This document shows, one piece after another, positions 34,511-42,810 of a stretch of DNA of 64,000 bases. A model generated the notes under the pieces. It searched no databases. It was not told the origin of the DNA and worked only from the letters and a program-made list of their open reading frames with translations. The DNA is from Ruegeria sp. A3M17 (GTDB lineage Bacteria > Pseudomonadota > Alphaproteobacteria > Rhodobacterales > Rhodobacteraceae): contig NZ_QOCF01000014.1 in NCBI RefSeq assembly GCF_003318255.1, positions 372,001 through 436,000 of the forward strand, read 5' to 3'. The translations under genes were made by a program, and so were the position numbers. The first letter of the stretch is position 1. Each line of letters begins with the position of its first letter.

Positions 34511-35539
34511 ATGTCCGAAAAGAACTCGAAAATGCGTCAGGAAATTCTGGAGATCCCTGATGCCGTCGACAGACTGTTGAGCACGGGGGCCGACAATATC
34601 CGAGCAGCTGCGCAAAGCGTAAGGGATACGGATCCGCGGTTTTTGATCTCAGTCGCCCGGGGATCATCCGACCATGCCTGCAGCTATTTAAAATACGCCA
34701 GTGAACTGCTTCTGGGGTTACCGGTTGCCTCAGTAGGGCCGTCCGTCAGTTCGATATACGGGGTGGATCTCAGGGCAAAAGGTTCTGTCTGCCTGTCCAT
34801 CTCGCAATCCGGCCAAAGCCCGGATATCGTTGGCCTGACAAGGTCTTTACGAAACTCTGGTGCATTGACAATTGCGGTGACCAACAACTCGGATTCGCGC
34901 CTGGCCGACGTGGCGGATGCGGTTTTGCCATTGCACGCGGGGCCAGAGTTGAGCGTCGCAGCAACTAAGACATTTGTGACTTCGCTGGTGTCCGGTCTTT
35001 GGTTGCTGGCCGAGGTCAAAGAGGATGCTGAATTGACCGGGGCGATCCAATCCTTGCCCGAATATCTGGCGCGGGCGGCACATTGCGATTGGTCGGCTGC
35101 AGCTGAAACAATCACCGGGCGGTCGTTGTTTACGCTTGGCCGGGGGCCTTCTTATGCGATCTCTGACGAAGCTGCATTGAAGATCAAAGAGACCTGCCAA
35201 ATTCACGCCGAAAGCTATTCAGCGGCCGAAGTGCTGCATGGCCCGGTGTCGATTGTCGAAGAAGGATTTCCTGTTATTTCCTTCGCGGCCAATGATGCTG
35301 CTGAACAGGCGACCGCCGATGCGGCTGATGCGTTGGCCGAAAAAGGGGCAGCGGTCTTTGCGACGACCGCCAAAGTATCGCGCGCGCAGGCTTTGCCAGT
35401 GGTTCGAACGGATCATTGGATCACCGACCCAATTACGGCGATTACGTCTTTTTACAGTATGGTAGAGGCCGTCGCCAGTGCGCGGGGGATCGACCCGGAC
35501 GCGCCGCGGCACCTTAAGAAAGTGACCGAGACGGTATGA
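34511..35539 (+). CDS. SIS-type glucosamine-6-phosphate deaminase (NagB-II)
   Basis: A 342-residue protein with two SIS sugar-isomerase domains, equivalent to the isomerase half of GlmS without the glutaminase domain. Motifs are VARGSSDHAC near 48, SISQSGQSPD near 95 and TLGRGPSYAISDEAALKIKE (core GRGPSY) near 205, with KETCQIHAESYSAAEVLHGP. Such stand-alone proteins replace NagB in many proteobacteria, turning GlcN-6-P into fructose-6-P and ammonia. The ATG at 34511 is chosen after GGAAGGACC. The stop overlaps the nagA start by 4 bp. Confidence 0.88.
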   Translation: MSEKNSKMRQEILEIPDAVDRLLSTGADNIRAAAQSVRDTDPRFLISVARGSSDHACSYLKYASELLLGLPVASVGPSVSSIYGVDLRAKGSVCLSISQSGQSPDIVGLTRSLRNSGALTIAVTNNSDSRLADVADAVLPLHAGPELSVAATKTFVTSLVSGLWLLAEVKEDAELTGAIQSLPEYLARAAHCDWSAAAETITGRSLFTLGRGPSYAISDEAALKIKETCQIHAESYSAAEVLHGPVSIVEEGFPVISFAANDAAEQATADAADALAEKGAAVFATTAKVSRAQALPVVRTDHWITDPITAITSFYSMVEAVASARGIDPDAPRHLKKVTETV

Positions 35540-36672
35540 CAGAACGCAAGGTGATCTTTCGAAACGGGCCGATTTTCGACGGCGGCCGGTTGTTACACGA
35601 CCACGCAATTGTTTTTCGCGAGGGGCGGGTGGGTGAAGTTTTCCACGACGCTGAGGTGACCGAGGAAAAGGACGTTGTAGATCTGAACGGCGATATCCTC
35701 AGCCCCGGTTTTGTGGATCTGCAGGTCAATGGCGGCGATGGCGTTATGTTCAACGATGATCCGTCGGTCGAAACGATCCGCAGAATTGCCGGTGCCCATC
35801 GCCGATTGGGTGTGATTTCGCTGCTGCCCACTCTGATCACCGACGAACCCGCCAAAACCCGCGCAGCGATAGATGCGACGATCGAGGCAGTGCGAGCACA
35901 AGTGCCGGGCGTTGCAGGGCTGCATTTGGAAGGGCCGCATTTGTCGGTCGCGCGCAAAGGGGCGCACGACGGTAATTTGATAAGGCCGATGGAAGCGGCG
36001 GATTTGAACACGCTGATAGAAGCCGCAAATGCGCTTCCCTGCCTCAAGGTAACTGTCGCCCCTGAGGGCGTTTCCGAGCTGCAGGTCCGCGCCATGAGCG
36101 ACGCTGGTATCCTTGTTTCGCTCGGGCACAGCGATGCGGATTTTGCGACTTGCCAGCGGTATGCTGCCGCCGGTGCGCGTGGCGTAACCCATCTGTTCAA
36201 CGCGATGAGCCAGCTGGGCAATCGTGAACCCGGCCTCGTTGGCGCGGCGCTGGCCAGCGGAACGCTGTCTGCGGGGCTGATTGCCGACGGTGTCCATGTG
36301 CACCCCGCCGCGATGCGCGCTGCCTGGGCTGCGAAAACTGCGCCGGGTCAAATCTTTCTGGTCAGCGATGCGATGGCTGTGGCGGGTACGGATCAAACCG
36401 AGTTCACCCTTGAAGGCCGCAAAATCACGCGAACTGACGGCAGGTTGACACTGGCGGACGGAACGCTGGCCGGCGCAGACTTGGACCTGACGACCGCCGT
36501 TGGCGTGCTGGTCAACCAAGTCGGCGTGCCGTTGCAGGACGCACTGGCGGCGGCCACTTCTTATCCGGCTCAGCTGATCGGGTTGGCCCCGCCAACGGTC
36601 TTTGAATACGGTTCGGTGATCCGGATATCTGCCGATTTCAGCCGTTGCGAATGCCTGCCCGCGCAATCTTGA
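35536..36672 (+). CDS. nagA: N-acetylglucosamine-6-phosphate deacetylase
   Basis: A 378-residue amidohydrolase that removes acetate from GlcNAc-6-P. The metal-binding Glu is in HLEGPHL near 134, His ligands are in SLGHSDAD near 196 and GVTHLFNAM near 216, and the catalytic Asp is in VSDAMAVAGT near 277. GDILSPGFVDLQVNGGDG is the family N-terminal motif. It completes the route MurNAc-6-P to GlcNAc-6-P to GlcN-6-P to fructose-6-P encoded here. Confidence 0.95.
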   Translation: MTERKVIFRNGPIFDGGRLLHDHAIVFREGRVGEVFHDAEVTEEKDVVDLNGDILSPGFVDLQVNGGDGVMFNDDPSVETIRRIAGAHRRLGVISLLPTLITDEPAKTRAAIDATIEAVRAQVPGVAGLHLEGPHLSVARKGAHDGNLIRPMEAADLNTLIEAANALPCLKVTVAPEGVSELQVRAMSDAGILVSLGHSDADFATCQRYAAAGARGVTHLFNAMSQLGNREPGLVGAALASGTLSAGLIADGVHVHPAAMRAAWAAKTAPGQIFLVSDAMAVAGTDQTEFTLEGRKITRTDGRLTLADGTLAGADLDLTTAVGVLVNQVGVPLQDALAAATSYPAQLIGLAPPTVFEYGSVIRISADFSRCECLPAQS

Positions 36673-36808
36673 GTTTGTCCTTACTTGCCAGAAAGACTGT
36701 CTGCAGGATGCAGGTTATCGGCTGTCAAATTTTGTCGACGAATTTAAAATCTGGCTTCGAACGGCGCTTGACGACATCTGACGCATCGCTTAAACCGACC
36801 AGCGCTGA

Positions 36809-36883
<75 letters not shown>

Positions 36884-37010
36884 AATCAGCCCAAAAATTC
36901 TGCGTCAAATGGCCCTTTTATGTGGGGTCATATATTGTGGTTCTTGACCCGGCTTGCCGTGGCCGCCAAGAAGCGAACACTTAAGTGCGAAAAAGACGTA
37001 AGGGCCAATT

Positions 37011-38831
37011 ATGGCGAACTCTGCCTCAGCCACGCCCAAGGGCAAACCTGCACCCGGTGCCACGGAAGAGCGTGCTGGATCTCGGAAGATAGGCGTTCTG
37101 TCGTCTCTTTGGCCATTTATGAAGCCGTATCGGGCCCTGATGACGGGTGCGGTACTGGCACTGGTGTTGACAGCCAGCATGACGCTAACTCTGCCACTTG
37201 CGGTACGCCGCGTAGTCGACAATTTCCGAATTGAAGATGGTGAGCTGCTGGATTGGTACTTTCTGGCTGCGCTGGGCATTGCCGCGATATTGGCGGTGGG
37301 AACAGGCATCCGGTATGCGCTGGTCACCCGGCTGGGCGAGCGCGTTGTGGCCGATATCCGCAAGGCCGTGTTTAACCGCGTTATCGGGATGAGCCCCGAG
37401 TTCTACGAACGGGTCATGACCGGAGAGGTTCTCAGCCGCATCACCACGGACACAACCCTGATTCAGTCTGTGCTGGGATCGTCCGTATCCATTGCCTTGC
37501 GCAATATGCTTTTGTTCGCGGGTGGTTTGGTTCTGATGCTGCTGACCTCGGCCAAGCTAACGGGCATGGTGCTTTTGCTGATACCGGTGGTGGTGGTGCC
37601 GATACTTGTTCTGGGGCGTCGTCTGCGGGTCCTCAGCCGCGAAAATCAGGACTGGATTGCGGCCTCGTCGGGTAACGCAGGCGAGGCACTGAGTGCGGTG
37701 CAAACCGTTCAGGCCTTTACGCATGAAAAAGCCAGCCGGAAGCAATTCGGCGATATGACAGAAACCTCTTATGCGGTTTCTCTTCGGCGTATTCAGACGC
37801 GCGCCGTGATGACAGTAATCGTTATCTTCCTTGTATTTTCGGGCATCGTCGGCGTGTTGTGGATGGGTGCAAACGACGTTCGCAACGGCGTGATGACCGA
37901 AGGTGTTCTGATCCAGTTCGTGATCTATTCTATCATCATGGCCGGCTCTGTCGCGGCCCTCTCTGAGATTTGGAGCGAGCTGCAACGTGCCGCTGGCGCG
38001 ACCGAGCGTCTGGTGGAATTGCTGAATGCGCAGGATACCGTGATCGATCCGGACAAGGCCAAACCCCTGCCAGCACCTGTGCGCGGTGAGCTTCAGTTCG
38101 ACGATGTCACTTTCCGCTACCCGGCGCGACCGGACGTTGTGGCGTTGGACCATCTCAGCCTGACAATCAAACCGGGTGAAACAGTCGCTTTTGTGGGTCC
38201 GTCAGGCGCGGGTAAAACCACGGTCATCCAGATGATCCAGCGGTTCTACGATCCGGACTCTGGTCATGTCAGTCTGGATGGCGTTGACCTGCGCGACCTC
38301 GACCGGTCCGATTTCCGGCAGCACATGGCATTGGTGCCACAGGATCCGATCATCTTTGCAGCCTCGGCCCGCGAGAATATCCGGTTCGGGCGCCTGGACG
38401 CCTCGGATGCCGAGGTTGAGGCGGCCGCGCGCGCAGCGGCGGCACATGAGTTCATCTCGAAACTGCCCGAAGGCTATGACAGCTTTGTCGGAGAGCGCGG
38501 CGTTATGCTGTCGGGCGGTCAGAAACAGCGTATCGCGATTGCCCGCGCCATTCTGCGTGATGCCCCGGTTCTGCTGCTGGACGAGGCGACCTCGGCCTTG
38601 GATGCCGAAAGCGAGCGCGCGGTTCAAGGCGCGGTTGACCAGATGCGCGCCGGGCGCACCACACTGATCGTGGCCCACCGGCTGGCGACCGTCAAAAAAG
38701 CGGATCGGATCGTGGTGATGGAGGCCGGCCAGATCGTGGCCCAAGGCACGCACGAGGATCTGGTCGTTCAGGATGGCCTGTATGCCCGTCTGGCGCGCCT
38801 GCAATTCACCGACGGTGTTGCAGCAGAATAG
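37011..38831 (+). CDS. ABC exporter, fused permease and ATPase (MsbA/ABCB-like)
   Basis: A 606-residue half-transporter that works as a homodimer. Six transmembrane helices lie at about 35-320, with the coupling-helix region EFYERVMTGEVLSRITTDTT. The ATPase domain is at about 350-595: Walker A GPSGAGKTT, Q-loop VPQDPIIFAAS, signature LSGGQKQRIAIARA, Walker B LLLDEATSALD, switch His in VAHRL. It resembles lipid/multidrug exporters of the ABCB type. Substrate is unknown. The gene is a single unit with no operon partner. Confidence 0.92.
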   Translation: MANSASATPKGKPAPGATEERAGSRKIGVLSSLWPFMKPYRALMTGAVLALVLTASMTLTLPLAVRRVVDNFRIEDGELLDWYFLAALGIAAILAVGTGIRYALVTRLGERVVADIRKAVFNRVIGMSPEFYERVMTGEVLSRITTDTTLIQSVLGSSVSIALRNMLLFAGGLVLMLLTSAKLTGMVLLLIPVVVVPILVLGRRLRVLSRENQDWIAASSGNAGEALSAVQTVQAFTHEKASRKQFGDMTETSYAVSLRRIQTRAVMTVIVIFLVFSGIVGVLWMGANDVRNGVMTEGVLIQFVIYSIIMAGSVAALSEIWSELQRAAGATERLVELLNAQDTVIDPDKAKPLPAPVRGELQFDDVTFRYPARPDVVALDHLSLTIKPGETVAFVGPSGAGKTTVIQMIQRFYDPDSGHVSLDGVDLRDLDRSDFRQHMALVPQDPIIFAASARENIRFGRLDASDAEVEAAARAAAAHEFISKLPEGYDSFVGERGVMLSGGQKQRIAIARAILRDAPVLLLDEATSALDAESERAVQGAVDQMRAGRTTLIVAHRLATVKKADRIVVMEAGQIVAQGTHEDLVVQDGLYARLARLQFTDGVAAE

Positions 38832-38985
38832 CCTGACGTCAGGGCAATCAATTTTGCGCCGCTGCGTAATTCTATAATTTTGGGCGTGGCCTCACTACCC
38901 GTCGCTTGCACCTGCGTGGTTTTGCTTCCATCTTGTCATGGAAAAAAGCCGCGCAAGACGTGGGAGAAGAACAGGGAGGAGTCAC

Positions 38986-40875
38986 ATGGCCTTTGTGGGT
39001 TTGGAAGACAAGGCGAGAATGGAGCAGGAAATGTCGTGGGAGGATCGGGATGTTCCGGTCACGTTCCACCAGTTGCTGTCACGCACGGCAGGCAAATTTC
39101 CGAACAGTAGTGCTGTAAGCTTTCAGCTCATGTCTGGCCCGACAGACAAGGCCGAGACGCTGACGTGGTCGCAACTGTTGGGCAAAGTCAATCAGGCGGC
39201 AAACCTGTTCCGGTCTTTGGGCGTCGGTGAGAAAGACGTGGTGGCCTATGTGCTACCCAACTGTAATGAAACGCTGGTCACCCTGATGGGTGGCGCGGTC
39301 GCAGGGATCGTGAACCCGATTAACCCACTGCTTGAGCCCGAGCAGATCGCAGCAATCCTGCGTGAAACCGGTGCCAAAGTGGTCGTGACGCTGAAATCCT
39401 TCCCAAAGACGGATGTGGCGCAAAAGGTCGAAGAGGCGGTGCGCCATGCGCCCAACGTCAAAACCATTCTTGAGATTGATCTTAACCGCTATTTGACGCC
39501 GCCAAAATCCTGGCTGGTGCCCTTCCTGCGCCCCAAAATGGGCGACAAGGAAAAACTGGCGCATGCGGACTATAAGAACTTCAATAAAGAACTAGCCAAG
39601 CAACCAACGACGCTGACTTTCGAAGACAGCAAGGAAGATCGCGTTGCCTGCTATTTCCACACCGGCGGCACGACCGGTATGCCGAAGGTGGCGCAGCACA
39701 AATACTCGGGCCTTATCTACAACGGCTGGCTTGGGAGTACGCTGCTGTTTTCCGAAGAAGACGTGATCATGTGCCCGCTGCCGATGTTCCACGTTTTTGC
39801 CGTGCATGTGATCATGATGGCTGCCGTCTCATCCGGCGCGCATGTGGTCTTCCCGACGCCTGCGGGATATCGCGGCGACGGCGTGTTCGACAATTTCTGG
39901 AAACTGATCGAACGCTGGAAAGTGACTTTCATCATCACCGTCCCGACCGCGATTGCCGCCAAGATGCAGCGCCCCGTGGATGCGGATATCTCAAGCGTGA
40001 AGACCGCGTTCTCGGGCTCGGCCCCTCTGCCGGTCGAATTGTTCCGACGCTTTGAAGAGGCAACCGGCGTGACCATCGTGGAAGGCTATGGCCTGACCGA
40101 AGCCACTTGTCTGGTGTCCTGTAACCCGGTGGACGGGGAAAAGAAGATTGGCTCGATCGGTATTCCGTTCCCCTATACGGATGTGAAAATCCTGCAGGAT
40201 GGTCCGGACGGACCAAAGGAATGCGCCGCAGATGAAATTGGTGAGATCTGCATTTCGAACCCTGGTGTCTTTGCGGGCAATACCTATACTGAGGCGGACA
40301 AGAACGTAGATCTGTACCACTTCGACAAATACCTGCGCACAGGCGATCTGGGACGCTTTGACGGGGACGGTTACCTGTGGATCACAGGTCGTGCCAAGGA
40401 CCTGATCATTCGCGGCGGTCACAACATTGACCCGGCCGAGATCGAAGAAGCTCTGCTGGGGCACGATGCTGTCGCGTTTGCCGGTGCCATCGGGCAGCCT
40501 GACGCCTACTCGGGCGAGGTGCCTTGCGCCTTTGTCGAACTGGTCGATGGGGCCTCGGTCACCGAGAAAGAGCTGATGGAGTATTGCAATGTGCATGTCC
40601 ATGAACGCGCGGCACAACCCAAGCACATGACCATTCTGGACGAGCTGCCCAAAACTGCGGTCGGTAAGGTCTTTAAGCCCGAACTTCGCAAACAGGCGAT
40701 CACGCGTATCTATAACGGTGCGTTGGAAGAGGCTGGTCTTGAGGCACGAGTCATTTCGGTCATCGACGATAAGAAACGTGGACTCGTTGCGCAGCTTGAC
40801 GCGAAGGGTTCCGCAGAGGACGATGTCAGCAAAGTGCTGGGATCGTTCACCCGGCCGTGGGAGTGGGCTGCCTGA
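38986..40875 (+). CDS. Acyl-CoA synthetase (AMP-forming)
   Basis: A 629-residue member of the ANL adenylate-forming superfamily that activates a carboxylic acid with ATP and couples it to CoA. The ATP loop reads FHTGGTTGMPKVA near 220, with a Gly where Ser is usual. EGYGLTEAT is motif 2. RTGDLGRFDGDGYLWITGRA contains the hinge Asp, and the catalytic Lys is in PKTAVGKVFK near 575. The ATG at 38986 follows AGGGAGGAG. The esterase gene starts 12 bp later, so both probably share a pathway on an ester or acid. Chain length cannot be predicted. Confidence 0.9.
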   Translation: MAFVGLEDKARMEQEMSWEDRDVPVTFHQLLSRTAGKFPNSSAVSFQLMSGPTDKAETLTWSQLLGKVNQAANLFRSLGVGEKDVVAYVLPNCNETLVTLMGGAVAGIVNPINPLLEPEQIAAILRETGAKVVVTLKSFPKTDVAQKVEEAVRHAPNVKTILEIDLNRYLTPPKSWLVPFLRPKMGDKEKLAHADYKNFNKELAKQPTTLTFEDSKEDRVACYFHTGGTTGMPKVAQHKYSGLIYNGWLGSTLLFSEEDVIMCPLPMFHVFAVHVIMMAAVSSGAHVVFPTPAGYRGDGVFDNFWKLIERWKVTFIITVPTAIAAKMQRPVDADISSVKTAFSGSAPLPVELFRRFEEATGVTIVEGYGLTEATCLVSCNPVDGEKKIGSIGIPFPYTDVKILQDGPDGPKECAADEIGEICISNPGVFAGNTYTEADKNVDLYHFDKYLRTGDLGRFDGDGYLWITGRAKDLIIRGGHNIDPAEIEEALLGHDAVAFAGAIGQPDAYSGEVPCAFVELVDGASVTEKELMEYCNVHVHERAAQPKHMTILDELPKTAVGKVFKPELRKQAITRIYNGALEEAGLEARVISVIDDKKRGLVAQLDAKGSAEDDVSKVLGSFTRPWEWAA

Positions 40876-40887
40876 CCGGGAGGAAAC

Positions 40888-41811
40888 ATGGATTATGAAC
40901 GTCTGATTGATGAAGAGACTTGGGCGTTCATAAAACGAACGGCTGAAAGCTATCCGGATGATGCGGTCGACCTGTCGATCGAGGATCAGCGCCGGGTCTA
41001 CGACACGATGTGTCGCGACTTTCGCCAACCCCGCCCACAAGGGGTCGAAACACAGGACAGGCAGGCCGATGGTGTGCCTGTCCGCGTTTACAATGCAGGT
41101 CAGCCGACACGAACCGTCATCTATTTTCATGGTGGCGGTTTTGTTGTTGGCGGATTGGACAGCCACGACGATGTATGCGCCGAGATTTGCGCGCAAACCG
41201 GGTATCGGGTTGTGGCCGTGGACTATCGCCTGTGCCCCGAACACGTACATCCTGCGCAGTTTCAGGACAGCTGGACCGCTACGAACTGGGCCGTGCAGGA
41301 GTTTGGCGATCCTATTGTCCTTGCGGGTGACAGTGCCGGTGGCAATCTGGCGGCAGCGGTCGCCCAATATGGGCGAGGGCGGCTGGACAACGTGCTGGGT
41401 CAGGTTCTGATCTACCCAGGTTTGGGCGGCGACAGCGCGACCGGGTCGTATATCGAACACGCCCACGCGCCGCTATTGACGCTGGATGAGATCGTTTTCT
41501 ACGAAAAGGTACGTTGCGGTGGCACTGTCCCGCAAAACGACCCGACATATGCGCCGCTTCACGACACGGATTTCTCGGGCCTGCCGCCAACCGTGGTGGT
41601 GACCGCAGATTGCGATCCACTGCGGGATGACGGTTCCGCTTATTGTGATAAGGTTTCCGCTGCCGGAGGGCAGGCGCATTGGATCAACGAGCCGGGTCTC
41701 GTTCATGGATATCTGCGCGCGCGTACCAGTGTTAAGCGCGCGGCAGACAGCTTTGAGCGAATCTCAGTCGCGATCGAGGCGCTGGGCCAGCAGATCTGGC
41801 CCTACGATTAA
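40888..41811 (+). CDS. Alpha/beta hydrolase, hormone-sensitive lipase family
   Basis: A 307-residue esterase/lipase of family IV. The oxyanion motif HGGGF is at 81-85 and the nucleophile elbow GDSAGGN at 147-153 (S149). The catalytic Asp is expected in DCDPLRDDG near 250 and the His in LVHGYLR near 275. It sits 12 bp after the acyl-CoA synthetase behind a GGGAGGAAAC site, so it may free the acid that the synthetase activates. It ends 4 bp from the convergent phosphodiesterase gene. Aryl-formamidases also belong to this fold, so the substrate is open. Confidence 0.88.
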   Translation: MDYERLIDEETWAFIKRTAESYPDDAVDLSIEDQRRVYDTMCRDFRQPRPQGVETQDRQADGVPVRVYNAGQPTRTVIYFHGGGFVVGGLDSHDDVCAEICAQTGYRVVAVDYRLCPEHVHPAQFQDSWTATNWAVQEFGDPIVLAGDSAGGNLAAAVAQYGRGRLDNVLGQVLIYPGLGGDSATGSYIEHAHAPLLTLDEIVFYEKVRCGGTVPQNDPTYAPLHDTDFSGLPPTVVVTADCDPLRDDGSAYCDKVSAAGGQAHWINEPGLVHGYLRARTSVKRAADSFERISVAIEALGQQIWPYD

Positions 41812-41815
41812 TCCG

Positions 41816-42652
41816 TTACTTCAAGAAAGACTGTGCCTTCATCGTTTCAGCAATGGGCGCGCCCATGCGGTTCAGGATCGTGGGCGCAAGCTGTAACTGA
41901 TCGATCACCGTGTCGACCTCGGGGCCTTCCGCGTCGCCAAAGTAGTACAGTGCCGTTTCCTGTTGCAGCGGGCTGCGCCCGCCGTGATGACCGCGTTCGT
42001 CTTGACCGTGATCGGCGGTCACGATGACCTCATAGCCCAGTTGCCGCCAACGCGGGATGAAGGGGGCCAGCATCTCGTCTGCGACGAAACAGGCGTGGTC
42101 CATCTCTTCGCAATCATGGTAGAAACGGTGCCCCATACTGTCCAATGTGCAGGCATGCAGCAGGCCGTAATCCAGCCCATGACGCAGGCAAAGGTTGGTC
42201 AGAGTGGCATAGAGATCCACGTCGGACGGCGTCATCTGATTGGCTTTGCCATAGCCGGTCATGGTGTGAAAGCGACCGTGGTTGATCGTTTTGCTCTCAG
42301 GCTCATCATATTCGATGTCGCGGACGTAATCGAACGGGTGGCGATTGAAGAACTGCGACCAATAGCTGTGGGTGACCGCCCCGGTTACGCCACCAGCTTC
42401 ACGGACCTGGCTGAAGACGTCCTTATGGCCTAGGCGAAAGACATTGCCGTTGCCGGTACAGCCATGCTCCTGTGGTGTGACACCGGTGTGGATCGAGGCA
42501 TAGCAGCTGGCGGATGTGGACGGCAGAACAGCGCGCAGTTTCCACACCCGCGCTTCGCCGTTGTCGACCCAACCTTCAAGGTTACCGAACAACCGTCGGA
42601 AATTGCGCCACGGAACACCGTCCAGGATGATAAGGAGTAGTTTGCGGTCCAT
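41816..42652 (-). CDS. Alkaline phosphatase superfamily protein (type I phosphodiesterase-like)
   Basis: A 278-residue cytoplasmic protein of the nucleotide pyrophosphatase/phosphodiesterase group. Metal ligands fit the superfamily: the N-terminal Asp in LIILDGVPW near 10, the nucleophile region around PSTSASCYASIHTGVTPQEHG with Ser/Thr near 45-55, HACTLDSMGHRFYH near 165, and TADHGQDERGHHGG near 215. It lacks a signal peptide, so it acts inside the cell. It lies after the oligopeptide importer operon but beyond a terminator, so it is probably independent. Substrate unknown. Confidence 0.8.
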   Translation of the reverse strand: MDRKLLLIILDGVPWRNFRRLFGNLEGWVDNGEARVWKLRAVLPSTSASCYASIHTGVTPQEHGCTGNGNVFRLGHKDVFSQVREAGGVTGAVTHSYWSQFFNRHPFDYVRDIEYDEPESKTINHGRFHTMTGYGKANQMTPSDVDLYATLTNLCLRHGLDYGLLHACTLDSMGHRFYHDCEEMDHACFVADEMLAPFIPRWRQLGYEVIVTADHGQDERGHHGGRSPLQQETALYYFGDAEGPEVDTVIDQLQLAPTILNRMGAPIAETMKAQSFLK

Positions 42653-42735
42653 GTCTTTGGCCTTTTGACTAAATATTTCTGGCGACCCTAGGGGATTCGC
42701 GATCAGGGGTCTGCCCGTTCACGCCCCCAATAGCA

Positions 42736-42774
42736 AAATCCCGACACCTGTCATCGAACAAGGCGCCGGGATTT
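42736..42774 (-). terminator. Terminator of the oligopeptide ABC operon
   Basis: On the minus strand a 13-bp stem (AAATCCCGGCGCC paired with GGTGTCGGGATTT, two G-U pairs) with a 13-nt loop, followed by a short T-run. It lies about 40 nt past the stop of the fused ATPase gene. Confidence 0.8.
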
Positions 42775-42810
42775 CAATTTTTCACTTAACTGTCACGGAA
42801 AGGGCAGGGG

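Noticed and set aside
38832..38843. CCTGACGTCAGG palindrome after the ABC exporter gene
   Set aside because: A 12-bp palindrome with almost no loop and no T-run; too short to claim as terminator or operator.
39991..41466. 491-residue minus-strand open frame across the acyl-CoA synthetase and esterase genes
   Set aside because: It spans two well-supported plus-strand genes and has no recognisable family; length alone is expected in high-GC DNA.
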